Positions 7,935 to 16,507 of a stretch of 39,543 bases of DNA are shown in pieces (positions within the stretch are counted from its first letter, which is position 1; each line of letters begins with the position of its first letter). The notes below the pieces were generated by a model. That model was not told the DNA's origin and did no database searches. It worked only from the letters and a program-made list of their open reading frames with translations. Source of the stretch: Bowdeniella nasicola (GTDB lineage: Bacteria > Actinomycetota > Actinomycetes > Actinomycetales > Actinomycetaceae). Position numbers and translations under genes: made by a program. The stretch lies in NCBI GenBank assembly GCA_030537895.1, contig JAUNVA010000018.1:1-39543 (forward strand). The letters run 5' to 3'.

Positions 7935-9142
7935 CAACACCGCACACCGACCCGAGCGATCGTCCTCTCCTGACCCGCCCTGCGGATGGCGTCCCCGACG
8001 TCATGACACACCGTGAGGAGCTTCATTCCTACATTGAGCGAGTGCGCCGTGGCAAAGGCCCGTTCGCCGTCGATACGGAACGAGCTTCCGGCTACCGCTA
8101 CGGCCAAAACGCCTACCTCGTCCAGGTGCGTCGCGAGGGGGCGGGCACAGCGCTTATCGATCCCGTCGCCCTGCCGGATCTCAGCGCCCTCGCCGAGGCC
8201 ACACAAGACGTCACGTGGGTGCTGCACGCCGCTTCCCAGGACCTGCCCTGCCTCAAGCCGCTTGGGATGGTGCCTGCTCGTCTCTACGATACGGAGGTCG
8301 CGGCTCGCCTCCTTGGTGACCCGAAGGTATCCCTCGGCGCCGTCGTCGAGCGGGAGCTCGGCATTCGTCTGAAGAAGGAGCATTCCGCCGTCGACTGGTC
8401 CAAACGTCCCCTGCCGGAAGACTGGCGTGCCTACGCGGCACTCGACGTCGAACTGCTCGCCGACGTCATGGACCGGCAGGTTGCGCGCCTGCGCGAGGAC
8501 GGCAAGCTCGCATGGGCCGAAGAGGAATTTGACTATATTCGTACGGCACCGCCGCGCCCAGCAAAACCCGAGCCGTGGCGACGTACAACAAAGATTTCCG
8601 AGGTACGTTCCCCGCGAGGACTCGCGCAGGTGCGCGAGATTTGGCGGGAGCGCGATGCCGTCGGTCGGGAAACCAATACCTGTCCCTCCCGCATCCTGCC
8701 CGACCGGGTCATGATCCACCTTGTGACGGCACAGCCAAGTACCGAACTGCAGATCAAGAAGGTGCGTGGGATGCGCCATCGCGAATATGCGGGGCGCTGG
8801 CTGGCCGCCTTAAACCGGGGCCGGAACTTGCCGCGCGAGCAATGGCCGTCCACCCGTGGGGCGCCGCGTTCGGGCCTACCCGACCACCGGCGCTGGGCAC
8901 ACAACCACCCCGAGGCGCACCGCCGCCTACTCGCCGTGCGCCGCGTCGTCGCGCAGGTGGGTGAGGCGCACAATGTCCCCGCCGAGACGATGCTCCTTCC
9001 CGCCCACCAGCGGCTATTGGCGTGGGTGGAATTCCCTCCCACACCCGCAGGCGTCCGAGCGGCACTCGATGAGATGGGCGCCCGCTCCTGGCAGATCGGC
9101 CTCCTTGCGGCTCCGCTCGCGCAGGCGCTCGCGGAGGCTTAA
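7931..9142 (+). CDS. rnd: Ribonuclease D (HRDC-domain 3'-5' exonuclease)
   Basis: A 403-residue DEDDy exoribonuclease that trims 3' ends of tRNA precursors and other stable RNAs. The catalytic residues are visible: D48 and E50 (FAVDTERASGYRY), D104 (HAASQDLPCL), and Y168 with D172 (YAALDVELL). An HRDC-type helical domain fills about residues 215-300 and a second helical region follows. The frame is open far upstream, but the ATG at 7931 overlaps the DUF3000 stop as ATGA and gives a normal N terminus, so I chose it. At the 3' end its TAA overlaps the stop of the convergent ATP-grasp gene, and the last codons form a hairpin. Confidence 0.94.
   Translation: MTTPHTDPSDRPLLTRPADGVPDVMTHREELHSYIERVRRGKGPFAVDTERASGYRYGQNAYLVQVRREGAGTALIDPVALPDLSALAEATQDVTWVLHAASQDLPCLKPLGMVPARLYDTEVAARLLGDPKVSLGAVVERELGIRLKKEHSAVDWSKRPLPEDWRAYAALDVELLADVMDRQVARLREDGKLAWAEEEFDYIRTAPPRPAKPEPWRRTTKISEVRSPRGLAQVREIWRERDAVGRETNTCPSRILPDRVMIHLVTAQPSTELQIKKVRGMRHREYAGRWLAALNRGRNLPREQWPSTRGAPRSGLPDHRRWAHNHPEAHRRLLAVRRVVAQVGEAHNVPAETMLLPAHQRLLAWVEFPPTPAGVRAALDEMGARSWQIGLLAAPLAQALAEA
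9111..9136. terminator. Hairpin inside rnd 3' end, possible bidirectional terminator
   Basis: Inverted repeat CTCCGC..GCGGAG (6 bp) with a 2x2 internal mismatch, a further GCG/CGC and loop CAGG. It ends 3 nt from the stop of the minus-strand ATP-grasp gene, as expected for that gene's terminator, although it is coded within the last codons of rnd. There is no T-run, as is common in actinobacteria. Confidence 0.45.
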
Positions 9143-10353
9143 GTGCGTCGCGGCGGGTGATGGCGCGCGAACTTCCGGAACTGGTTCGCGTACGCCGCCA
9201 GCGCGTAAGCCCACCTCTTCGGGTGACGTTCGCGCCGATTAAACAGGGGACTGGCCACACGACCGCGGGCGACAAGCCGGAGGATACGAGAGCGTTCCCC
9301 GGGCGTGTAGGCGAGCAGCAGGCTGATCGGGACGACCGTGTACAGGCTCTCTCGTTCGACCACGTGGCTCTCGATGTTCTGGTCACCCTCCACCCAGTCG
9401 CGTAGGTAATACTCGGCGGGGTTTGCCCCGACGGCGGTGAGGTAGTGGTGGGCCCGACCCAGCCGGGCGTTAAGTTCGAGAATCTTTGCTTCCCCGGTGC
9501 GCGGATCCACTTTCACATCGAAACAGGCGAAACCATGCCAACCGAGCTCGGCGACGATTCGCGAGGCCTGCTCGATGATGTCCTGATCGGCTTCGGTAAT
9601 GATGGCTGCAGAGTTGCCAATCGCCGAGGGCGTATGTTCTTCGAGCAGGACCCGGCCCAGTCCCGCGAAAACGACGCGTCCCCCCTTTTGGCAGTACACG
9701 TTCAGCACGCGCATCTGAGAATCGGGGCCTGGTACGTAATCCTGAATAAGGAACTCACCACGGTAGCCGGCCGCATCCGCCCGAGAGAGCATCTCGTGAG
9801 CCTCGCTGGGTGTCTCGAAGGTGAAAACCTTCTTCTTCCCCGCGAACTCCACAGCGTGATAGGCGCTGGTATCGCACGCTTTCGCAACAACCGGGTAGGT
9901 GAGTCCCTCGATGGGGACTGGCTCCTTCGGAGCACGCACCCGACTTGCCGGATGGGCGATGCCGAGGTCCTCGCACAACTGGGAGAAGGAGGCCTTATCG
10001 GTCGCGCGGTGCACGGTCGCGGCGTCCGGATAGGGGACGATCCAGCGCTCGGGAAGGCGGTCGCGCAACGCGAGGAGCGCCTCAACGTTCCAATCGGCGC
10101 TCGCCACCGCGATGACATGACCGGCTTCCACCTGGCGGTCGAGGACGAGCAGACGGGCGTGCAGTGCGTCGAGGTCCTCCATGTCGGGGGCGACCACGAG
10201 ATCCGCGATCGTGGAGTGGCGAACGACGCCACCGCCAAATGCCGAGATCACGATGGGGCGGTGGCGCGTCACCTCGCTAAACGCGCGGGCGATCGAATAG
10301 GCGCCGATATCGCCGCCGAGGACGACGGCCTGAACATCACGGAGCTGAGTCAT
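9139..10353 (-). CDS. ATP-grasp carboxylate-amine ligase, D-aspartate-ligase-like
   Basis: A 404-residue ATP-grasp enzyme (COG3919-like, often annotated carboxylate-amine ligase). An N-terminal Rossmann-like domain (VVLGGDIGAYSIARAFSEV) precedes the ATP-grasp fold: TYPVVAKACDTSAYH holds the ATP-binding Lys, FLIQDYVPGPDS is the hinge strand, and FACFDVKVDPRTGEAKILELNAR holds the Mg-binding Asp/Glu/Asn set. The C-terminal 60 residues are basic (RKFARHHPPRR). The closest characterised type I know with this layout is the D-aspartate ligase Aslfm, which adds an amino acid to the lysine side chain of peptidoglycan precursors. A role in cross-bridge or other amide-bond formation is therefore plausible but unproven. 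It has its own -10 and an AAGGG ribosome site. Confidence 0.78.
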   Translation of the reverse strand: MTQLRDVQAVVLGGDIGAYSIARAFSEVTRHRPIVISAFGGGVVRHSTIADLVVAPDMEDLDALHARLLVLDRQVEAGHVIAVASADWNVEALLALRDRLPERWIVPYPDAATVHRATDKASFSQLCEDLGIAHPASRVRAPKEPVPIEGLTYPVVAKACDTSAYHAVEFAGKKKVFTFETPSEAHEMLSRADAAGYRGEFLIQDYVPGPDSQMRVLNVYCQKGGRVVFAGLGRVLLEEHTPSAIGNSAAIITEADQDIIEQASRIVAELGWHGFACFDVKVDPRTGEAKILELNARLGRAHHYLTAVGANPAEYYLRDWVEGDQNIESHVVERESLYTVVPISLLLAYTPGERSRILRLVARGRVASPLFNRRERHPKRWAYALAAYANQFRKFARHHPPRRT

Positions 10354-10372
10354 ACTTCCCTTTCCGCTCCCG

Positions 10373-10378
10373 AGCCTA
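10373..10378 (-). promoter_or_regulatory. -10 element of the ATP-grasp gene
   Basis: TAGGCT on the minus strand, 19 nt before the ATG at 10353. The expected start of transcription gives a leader of about 13 nt that holds AAAGGGAAG, a usable ribosome site. Its T-A-G coincides with the stop of the open stretch that follows tgt in the same frame. Confidence 0.4.
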
Positions 10379-10663
10379 GTGGGTGAGAAGACCTCGCGCG
10401 CGCAAGACCTGGCCGGTGACGTCGAGCGTCTCCTGCCTCGGCGCCGGATAGGGCTCGACCATCAATCTGTCCGCTCCACGGTCCGGGAGTGAAGGCCTTT
10501 CGGGCGGCGGTGTGCTGGCGTGTGCAGCGGCGGTATCGATAGCCGCAATCGGGCCCTCCTCAGTCAGCCGCGCGGATGCCTCGAGGCGATCGCCACACTG
10601 TCCCGAGGCTCGCGGACCTTCGAGCTTCTCAGGCCGATGCGCAGCCGCACCCCCGAGTGCCCC
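10377..10663 (-). other. Open stretch in frame with tgt after its TGA; otherwise an intergenic gap
   Basis: The 310-bp gap between tgt and the ATP-grasp gene holds no recognised gene. Directly after the tgt TGA the same frame stays open for about 95 codons to a TAG at 10377-10379. It reads like an Ala/Pro/Glu-rich tail (GDRLEASARLTEEGPIAAID ... VEPYPAPRQETLDVTGQV). GC at third positions is roughly 70 percent by count, higher in the last third. The only start-like codons are a TTG-ATG pair that would leave 28-29 residues. It may be a chance open frame, a decayed C-terminal tail of Tgt, a stop-codon readthrough extension, or a tiny gene. I do not call a gene. Confidence 0.3.
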
Positions 10664-11884
10664 TCAGCTCCCGTAGTAGGCGCCGAGCACCTCAGCACGC
10701 AGGGCATCGAAATCGCCGTGAGCGAGTGCCTCGCGAATGCGGTTCACGAGGGTCACGATGAAGTACTCGTTGTGAACGGTCGCAAGTGTGGAGGCGAGCA
10801 TCTCCTTTGCCTTGAACAGGTGGTGCAGGTAGGCCCGCGTGTAGTGGGTGCAGGTGTAGCAGGGGCAATCGTCCTCGATCGGCCTGAATGCGCGTCGGTT
10901 TTCGGCGCGGGTGAGGTTGGTGCGGCCCCGTGCCGTGTACACGGCGGAGGTACGGGCCACCCGGGAAGGCGAGACGCAGTCGAAGGTGTCGGCCCCCGCC
11001 TCGATTGCCGCAAAGAGATCGTCCGGTTCAGAGATACCGAGCAAATGGCGAGGACGATCCTCCGGCAATTCATCGGTCACCCAGGAGACGATCTGCCCGA
11101 GCCGCTCCTTTTCGAGCGCGCCGCCGATCCCGAATCCCGCAAAGCGGTAGCCCTCAACCTCCATCGCGGCGAGTTCGCGGGCGGCCCGGCGGCGCAACGG
11201 TTCGTACTGCGCGCCCTGCACCACTCCGAAGAGGAGCTGACGTGGCCGATGTGGGTTCGCGGCGAGCAGTCGGCGATGCTCGGCGAGACAACGTCGTGCC
11301 CACGCCTGCGTGCGGCCCAGCGCCTCCACCTGGTACTCGTGGGAGTTCAACAGCGTGGTGAGCTCGTCGAAGGCGAAGATGATGTCCGCCCCGATATCAA
11401 ACTGAGCGCGCATCGAGACCTCCGGCGTAAACCGGTGTTTTGTACCGTCCCTATGGGAGGTGAACCAGACGCCGTCGTCATCGACGTGGGCGCGGCGGAT
11501 CGCGTCGGCCGCAAGGCCCGTGTCGGCAGTACCGGCACCGGAGAACTGTTCGGACAGGACCTTTTTGAATCCCGACCCGAGCGAGAGCACCTGGAAACCG
11601 CCGGAGTCGGTGAAGGTGGGACCCGGCCAATTCATGAACTGAGAGAGTCCCCCCGCCTGCGCGACGATGTCGGTGCCCGGCTGCAGATAGAGATGATAGG
11701 CGTTGGCCAGCACCGCCTGAGCGCCCAACTCCGCCACTGTCTCGGGAAGGAGCGCCTTCACGGTCGCCTGGGTGGCGACCGGTATGAACGCCGGGGTGCG
11801 GATCTGCCCGTGCGGCGTCTCAATGACACCGCTACGCCCGGCTCGCCCTTCCAGGCGCGCCTCAATTCGGAAGACGGTGCTCAC
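10664..11884 (-). CDS. tgt: tRNA-guanine(34) transglycosylase Tgt
   Basis: Tgt exchanges G34 of tRNAs with GUN anticodons for preQ1 (or queuine), on the queuosine pathway. The 406-residue product has the catalytic motif FTDSGGFQVLSLGSG, DCVSPSRVARTSAVYT for the second Asp and tRNA loop, and the zinc site CPCYTCTHYTRAYLHH with a later His. The open frame extends 64 codons upstream, but the N terminus STVFRIEARLEGRAGRSG fits the family if translation starts at the GTG at 11884, which overlaps the transporter's stop as GTGA. A GGAGGT sits immediately before that GTG, too close for normal initiation, so start may rely on coupling. It follows dxs and the transporter in one minus-strand operon. Confidence 0.95.
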   Translation of the reverse strand: MSTVFRIEARLEGRAGRSGVIETPHGQIRTPAFIPVATQATVKALLPETVAELGAQAVLANAYHLYLQPGTDIVAQAGGLSQFMNWPGPTFTDSGGFQVLSLGSGFKKVLSEQFSGAGTADTGLAADAIRRAHVDDDGVWFTSHRDGTKHRFTPEVSMRAQFDIGADIIFAFDELTTLLNSHEYQVEALGRTQAWARRCLAEHRRLLAANPHRPRQLLFGVVQGAQYEPLRRRAARELAAMEVEGYRFAGFGIGGALEKERLGQIVSWVTDELPEDRPRHLLGISEPDDLFAAIEAGADTFDCVSPSRVARTSAVYTARGRTNLTRAENRRAFRPIEDDCPCYTCTHYTRAYLHHLFKAKEMLASTLATVHNEYFIVTLVNRIREALAHGDFDALRAEVLGAYYGS

Positions 11885-12564
11885 ACCTCCACCACACCAT
11901 CGAGTACCGCGTCCCTCCGGGGGGCATCGCCGTGACGGTGGAAAGCCGCGATCACGCGGGCTGTGACGGGTAGCAGGAGTGCTTCGATACCCACCTTGTA
12001 CAGGAAGCCGACCACAACATAGTTGACCATCGCGCCCGCGCTGATCACCCCACCGAACGCAATAAGGCAAAAGCACACGGTGTCGACGCCCTCTCCGACA
12101 ATGGTCGAGCCAAGAAGCCGGGTAAAGAGGTGGGAGGGCCAGCGCCGTTTCAGGGCGGTGAGCACGTAGGCGTTCAAGAATTGGCCGGCAAGGTAGCCCA
12201 CGAGTGAGGCGGCGACGATGCGCGGAACGAAACCCAGCACCTCGGCAAACGCCTCCTGGTGTGCGTACTCGGGCGCGGGCGGTGCGATTTGGACGATAAG
12301 AAAGACGAGTGCGGCGAGCACGGAGACCACAAACCCCATGATGATGGCGCGGCTCGCGCGCGCAAACCCGTAAACCTCCGCAAGGATGTCCCCAAGGATG
12401 TAGGACAGTGGGAAGAGCACGGCACCGCCGTCCACGATGAGGGTTGCGGAACCGACGGGGATCGCGATCAGCTTGGTCGCCGTAATGTTCGACAGGAGCA
12501 GCACCGTCACGAAGGAGACGAGGACGACGTCATAGCGCAGCACCCGGCGCGCCAGATTTCTCAC
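11881..12564 (-). CDS. Queuosine precursor transporter (YhhQ/COG1738)
   Basis: A 227-residue integral membrane protein of the YhhQ family (TIGR00697), which imports preQ0/preQ1. Family features are the N-terminal LLLSNITATKLIAI segment, FPLSYILGDILAEVYGF, and GSTIVGEGVDTVCFCLIAFGG, with about six membrane helices. The start is GTG, overlapping the dxs stop as GTGA, and the stop overlaps the tgt start in the same way. With tgt directly downstream and no queuosine biosynthesis gene in view, the pair looks like a salvage unit: import a precursor, then insert it into tRNA. Confidence 0.92.
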   Translation of the reverse strand: MRNLARRVLRYDVVLVSFVTVLLLSNITATKLIAIPVGSATLIVDGGAVLFPLSYILGDILAEVYGFARASRAIIMGFVVSVLAALVFLIVQIAPPAPEYAHQEAFAEVLGFVPRIVAASLVGYLAGQFLNAYVLTALKRRWPSHLFTRLLGSTIVGEGVDTVCFCLIAFGGVISAGAMVNYVVVGFLYKVGIEALLLPVTARVIAAFHRHGDAPRRDAVLDGVVEV

Positions 12565-14435
12565 GCGCCGACCGCCTCAAGGATCGCCTCGGGCGTCAGA
12601 CCGAAATCGCGGATGAGCTCAGCACGCGGAGCGTGGCGATGGAAGGCCTGCGGGATGCCGAAAGTCTGGACGCGTGGGGGCTGTGGGAGATCGGCCAGCG
12701 CGTCACGGAGCCCCTCTCCGATCCCGCCGTTGACCATCCCATCCTCGATGTGGATGATTCGGTCGAAGGAGGAGGCGAACTCGAGCAGGGTGCGCGAATA
12801 GGGCAGCACCCAGCGTGGATCGACGACGGTCGTCGGGTGGTCCCGCTCAGCGAGGACCGATGCGACTGCGAGAGCGGTCGATGCCATCGGGCCAAGCCCG
12901 ATCACCAGGATCCGGTCGGCCGCCCCGTCCGGATACTCGGCGAGCACGTCCACACGGTCGGGGCCCTCCCCCAGCTGGCGGGTGGCGGGCACGGCTTCGG
13001 GAAGGGCGCCCTTCGGGTAGCGCAAGAGCGTGGGCCCCTCGGACTCGTCAAGCGCCTCGTCGAGCAGCTCGGCGAGGCGGTCTCCGTCACGCGGCACGGC
13101 GACCCGCATGCCGGGGATGGTGCGCATGAGCGCGAGGTCCCACATGCCGTTGTGGGAGGCGCCGTCATCACCGGTGATGCCGGAGCGGTCCAGGGCGAAG
13201 GTCACGGGCGCGCGGTGCAGGGCTACGTCCATGAGGACCTGATCGTAGGCGCGATTCAAGAAGGTGGCGTACACGGCAACAACCGGGTGCATCCCCGCGA
13301 ATGCGAAACCGGCAGCGGACGTGACGGCGTGCTGTTCGGCGATCCCGACGTCGAAGACCCGGTCGGGGAACTCGGCGCGCATCGGGGCAAGCCCCACCGG
13401 CTGGAGCATCGCGGCGGTGATCCCCACCAACTCCGGGCGCGAGCGCGCCTGGCGCACCATCTGTTCGGCGAAAACACTGGTCCAACCAAAGCGCGAGGGC
13501 GCGACGGGCAGGCCCGTCTCAGGGTGGATGACGCCGACGGCGTGGAAGCGGTCCGCGACGTGTTCCTCGGCGGGTGTGTAGCCGCGCCCCTTCTCCGTGA
13601 TGACATGCACGAGGACGGGCGAGCCGAAGGCCTTGGCCCGTGTGAGTGCGAATTCGACCGCAATCGCATCGTGGCCATCCACGGGACCGATGTATTTGAT
13701 GCCGAGGTTTTCGAACAGCCCCTGGGGCGCGATCACGTCCTTGACACCCTTCTTCAGTCCGTGCAGGGCGTCGTAGGCGAACTGTCCGGGAGCTCCACCC
13801 TTGGTGAGGGTCCGCTTCCCCCAGTCCATGATCTTTTCGTACGAATCGGTGGTGCGTAAGGCGTCAAGGTGGTGGGCCAGTGCCCCGATGGTGGGCTCGT
13901 AGGAGCGGCCGTTGTCGTTGACGACGATGACGAGGCGTGAGTCCCGGTCATCAGCGATCGTGTTCAGAGCTTCCCAGGCCATGCCGCCGGTGAGAGCGCC
14001 GTCCCCGATCACCGCCACGACGCTGCGGTCCTGCTTGCCCTGCAACCGGTGGGCACGCGCAATGCCCTCCGCCCAGGAGATCGCGGTCGAGGCGTGGGAG
14101 TTTTCCACGATGTCGTGTTCGGATTCGGCACGCGACGGATAACCGGACATGCCTCCCGATTGACGGAGTTTGGAAAAGTCACGCCGGCCCGTCAATAGCT
14201 TATGAACGTAGGCCTGATGACCGGTGTCGAAGACGAGGCGATCCTTGGGCGAGTCGAACACGCGATGCAGAGCGAGAGTCAGCTCGACAACGCCGAGGTT
14301 CGGCCCAAGGTGTCCGCCCGTCTTGGACACGGAATCGACGAGGAAGTCACGGATCTCCGCGGCCAGGGCCTTCAACTCCGTTGGAGTGAGGCCACGCAGG
14401 TCCGCTGGCGAACTGATCTGATCCAGATGGGCCAT
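12561..14435 (-). CDS. dxs: 1-deoxy-D-xylulose-5-phosphate synthase
   Basis: Dxs (624 residues) condenses pyruvate and glyceraldehyde 3-phosphate with thiamine diphosphate, the first step of the MEP isoprenoid pathway. The N-terminal domain shows SKTGGHLGPNLGVVELTLAL, and VIGDGALTGGMAWEALN is the ThDP/Mg motif with its later Asn. The central domain carries DRSGITGDDGASHNG and the C-terminal transketolase domain DRIIHIEDGMVNGGIGEGL. Length and order are standard. The ATG at 14435 has AAGGAG 4 nt upstream and a -10 TAGAGT further up. The downstream transporter and tgt overlap by 4 bp each, so isoprenoid and queuosine genes are probably one transcript. Confidence 0.97.
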   Translation of the reverse strand: MAHLDQISSPADLRGLTPTELKALAAEIRDFLVDSVSKTGGHLGPNLGVVELTLALHRVFDSPKDRLVFDTGHQAYVHKLLTGRRDFSKLRQSGGMSGYPSRAESEHDIVENSHASTAISWAEGIARAHRLQGKQDRSVVAVIGDGALTGGMAWEALNTIADDRDSRLVIVVNDNGRSYEPTIGALAHHLDALRTTDSYEKIMDWGKRTLTKGGAPGQFAYDALHGLKKGVKDVIAPQGLFENLGIKYIGPVDGHDAIAVEFALTRAKAFGSPVLVHVITEKGRGYTPAEEHVADRFHAVGVIHPETGLPVAPSRFGWTSVFAEQMVRQARSRPELVGITAAMLQPVGLAPMRAEFPDRVFDVGIAEQHAVTSAAGFAFAGMHPVVAVYATFLNRAYDQVLMDVALHRAPVTFALDRSGITGDDGASHNGMWDLALMRTIPGMRVAVPRDGDRLAELLDEALDESEGPTLLRYPKGALPEAVPATRQLGEGPDRVDVLAEYPDGAADRILVIGLGPMASTALAVASVLAERDHPTTVVDPRWVLPYSRTLLEFASSFDRIIHIEDGMVNGGIGEGLRDALADLPQPPRVQTFGIPQAFHRHAPRAELIRDFGLTPEAILEAVGA

Positions 14436-14439
14436 GTGA

Positions 14440-14476
14440 CTCCTTCGGTGACATCCACGCTCGACCTCCTACTCTA
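14440..14476 (-). promoter_or_regulatory. dxs -10 element and ribosome binding site
   Basis: On the minus strand TAGAGT (14471-14476) is a plausible -10. It gives a leader of about 30 nt, ending with AAGGAG (14440-14445) at good distance from the dxs ATG. In contrast to several neighbours, dxs therefore has a conventional leader. Confidence 0.45.
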
Positions 14477-14514
14477 GGACGTGTCAGCCGCCAATGCGTA
14501 GCCGGCGTGGCGCG

Positions 14515-14520
14515 TAGACT
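14515..14520 (+). promoter_or_regulatory. Putative leaderless promoter (-10) of the S9 peptidase gene
   Basis: TAGACT ends exactly 6 nt before the ATG at 14527, with GTCCCC between and no Shine-Dalgarno sequence. Transcription would start at the A of the ATG. It is divergent from the dxs promoter about 40 bp away. The -35 is weak. Confidence 0.45.
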
Positions 14521-14526
14521 GTCCCC

Positions 14527-16503
14527 ATGACCCCACGCAGTGATGCAGCGGCCACTGATGGCACCCCCGTCGCCCCCTACGGGACCTGGCCTTCGATGCT
14601 CAGCCTTGATCGAATGGCGAGCGAGAAATCGGTCTTGACCGCACCCGTCTTCGGCCCCGATGGCGCCGTCTTCGGGGTGCAAGGTGCTACGGGCCGCACC
14701 TCACTCGCCCGAGAAATCTCCGGGGCGGCCCGCGAACTCGACATCGTCGATGCCGCGGGGGAACCGATCGACGTCGGATCCCGGGTTCACGAGTACGGCG
14801 GGCCAGCCCTCGCGATCGACGGGGAAGCCGCCATTTTTTCTCACCGCACGGACGGCCGTCTCTACCGAGTGCTATTGGATGCCGACGGCTCCGCGGCGCT
14901 GCCGATCACCCCCGACGACGGATGGCGCTACGCGGACCTGCAGGTGATCTCCGGCCACGTCATCTGCGTCGCCGAGATCCACGACGCCGACCACTCACGC
15001 CTGCCGCGCCACGTGATCGTGGACATCGACCTGTTCGACGGTGACCGCCAGATTATCTACGAGGGCCCCGATTTCATCGCCGGGGTCCGCCTGTCCCCCA
15101 GCGGCGAACAGATCTGCTGGTATGAATGGGACCTCGGGCAGATGCCATGGGACCACACGCGCGTGCGGGTTGGCGAAAGGTTTGAGACGGGGATTGCGGA
15201 GATCCGCACCCTGAGTTCGGGCTCCTCTTCCGCCATTGCTCCGCTCTTCGTCACCGAAGACGACGTCGTCTTCGCCGACGACGTGAGCGGTTGGTGGAAC
15301 CTCTACCGGGCCGAACTGGGCGCCGAGGTGCGCGTGCGGCCCCTGCATCCGGCCGAGGCCGAGTTCGCGGTCCCCCCGTGGACGATGGATCAGACGTTCA
15401 CGGTGCTCGACGACGATCACCTGCTTGTGACCTGGATTGCCGACGGGCATGCCCACCTCGGTTCAATGAACTGGCACAACGGGGAGCTCGAGGAGTGGCT
15501 GATCGGCTACGAACCGAGCGGACAGCCCGCCGCTCGCGACGGACGTGTCCTGCTACGCGCCGTGAGCGCCACCGTCGCTCCCGTGATCCTCGCGATCGAT
15601 CTACCGCACGCCACGAGCCAGATCCTGCGTCAGTCCGACCCCGAACCGCTACCCGAAGAGTGGATCTCCCTGCCGGAAGCATTCACCTACCGGGTGGCGC
15701 CCATCGCACCCGATTCGCCCGAAGGGCGTGCCCTCGGCGGCGGCGTCGAGGAGCACGAGGCTTTCGGTTACTTCTATCCGCCACACCACCCCACCGTCAC
15801 CGGCCCCGAGGACGCCGCACCGCCCCTCGTCGTCATGGTGCACGGCGGCCCGACCTCCGCAGCCCTGCCGACCTTCGCGGACCGCATCCAGTTCTGGACG
15901 ACGCGAGGTTTCGCGGTCTTTGACGTCAATCACGTCGGCTCCACGGGGTACGGCACCGCCTACCGGGACGGGTTACGAGGTGAATGGGGCGTCGTCGACG
16001 CGGCCGACATCGCGGCCGGGGTACGCGCCCTCGCCGAGCGGGGCCTTATCGACCCGACGAAGGCCGTGATCCGTGGTGGGAGCGCGGGCGGATTCGCCGT
16101 GTTGCGGGCGCTGACGACGAGCGACGTGTTCGCGGCGGGCACGAGCCTATACGGCGTGGCCGACCTCACCGGCCTCGTGCGCGAGACTCATATGTTTGAG
16201 TCGCGCTACCTGGACACCTTGATCGGGCCCTACCCCGAACAGGAGGCGCGCTACGCGGAGCGCTCCCCCATCAATCACCTAGAACGCCTCACCGCGCCGC
16301 TCCTCCTGCTCCACGGCGCACGCGACGCCGTCGTGCCCCTGGCGCAAGCTACCGGGATCCGCGACGAGCTCGCAGCCGGCCAGTTCGACGTCGAACTCGT
16401 CGTCTACCCTGAAGAATTCCACGGCTTCCGGGCCGCCTCGGTGCGCAAGGACGCACTCGGTCGGGAACTTGCCTTCTATCGCAGGGTCCTCGACCTCACC
16501 TGA
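14527..16503 (+). CDS. S9 family peptidase (prolyl oligopeptidase/acylaminoacyl peptidase type)
   Basis: A 658-residue cytosolic serine peptidase with no signal peptide. Residues 1-400 form a repeat-rich region fitting a beta-propeller (for example VHEYGGPALAI and VRLSPSGEQICWYEW). The rest is an alpha/beta-hydrolase domain: HGGPTSAAL for the oxyanion region, catalytic S519 in GGSAGGFAVL, D600 in LLLHGARDAVVPL, and H632 in EEFHGFR. The triad is complete, so the enzyme should be active on short or acylated peptides; the substrate cannot be read from sequence. The ClC gene starts 4 bp after the stop, suggesting an operon. Confidence 0.9.
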   Translation: MTPRSDAAATDGTPVAPYGTWPSMLSLDRMASEKSVLTAPVFGPDGAVFGVQGATGRTSLAREISGAARELDIVDAAGEPIDVGSRVHEYGGPALAIDGEAAIFSHRTDGRLYRVLLDADGSAALPITPDDGWRYADLQVISGHVICVAEIHDADHSRLPRHVIVDIDLFDGDRQIIYEGPDFIAGVRLSPSGEQICWYEWDLGQMPWDHTRVRVGERFETGIAEIRTLSSGSSSAIAPLFVTEDDVVFADDVSGWWNLYRAELGAEVRVRPLHPAEAEFAVPPWTMDQTFTVLDDDHLLVTWIADGHAHLGSMNWHNGELEEWLIGYEPSGQPAARDGRVLLRAVSATVAPVILAIDLPHATSQILRQSDPEPLPEEWISLPEAFTYRVAPIAPDSPEGRALGGGVEEHEAFGYFYPPHHPTVTGPEDAAPPLVVMVHGGPTSAALPTFADRIQFWTTRGFAVFDVNHVGSTGYGTAYRDGLRGEWGVVDAADIAAGVRALAERGLIDPTKAVIRGGSAGGFAVLRALTTSDVFAAGTSLYGVADLTGLVRETHMFESRYLDTLIGPYPEQEARYAERSPINHLERLTAPLLLLHGARDAVVPLAQATGIRDELAAGQFDVELVVYPEEFHGFRAASVRKDALGRELAFYRRVLDLT

Positions 16504-16507
16504 TCCG

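Noticed and set aside
10354..10663. Possible small RNA or tRNA in the tgt to ATP-grasp gap
   Set aside because: No cloverleaf, no strong hairpin and no promoter other than that of the ATP-grasp gene.
10520..11935. 471-codon plus-strand frame opposite tgt
   Set aside because: tgt has full catalytic and zinc motifs on the other strand; the plus frame resembles no protein family.
12633..13859. 408-codon plus-strand frame opposite dxs
   Set aside because: Antisense shadow of dxs, rich in Gly/Asp/Arg/His with no motif.
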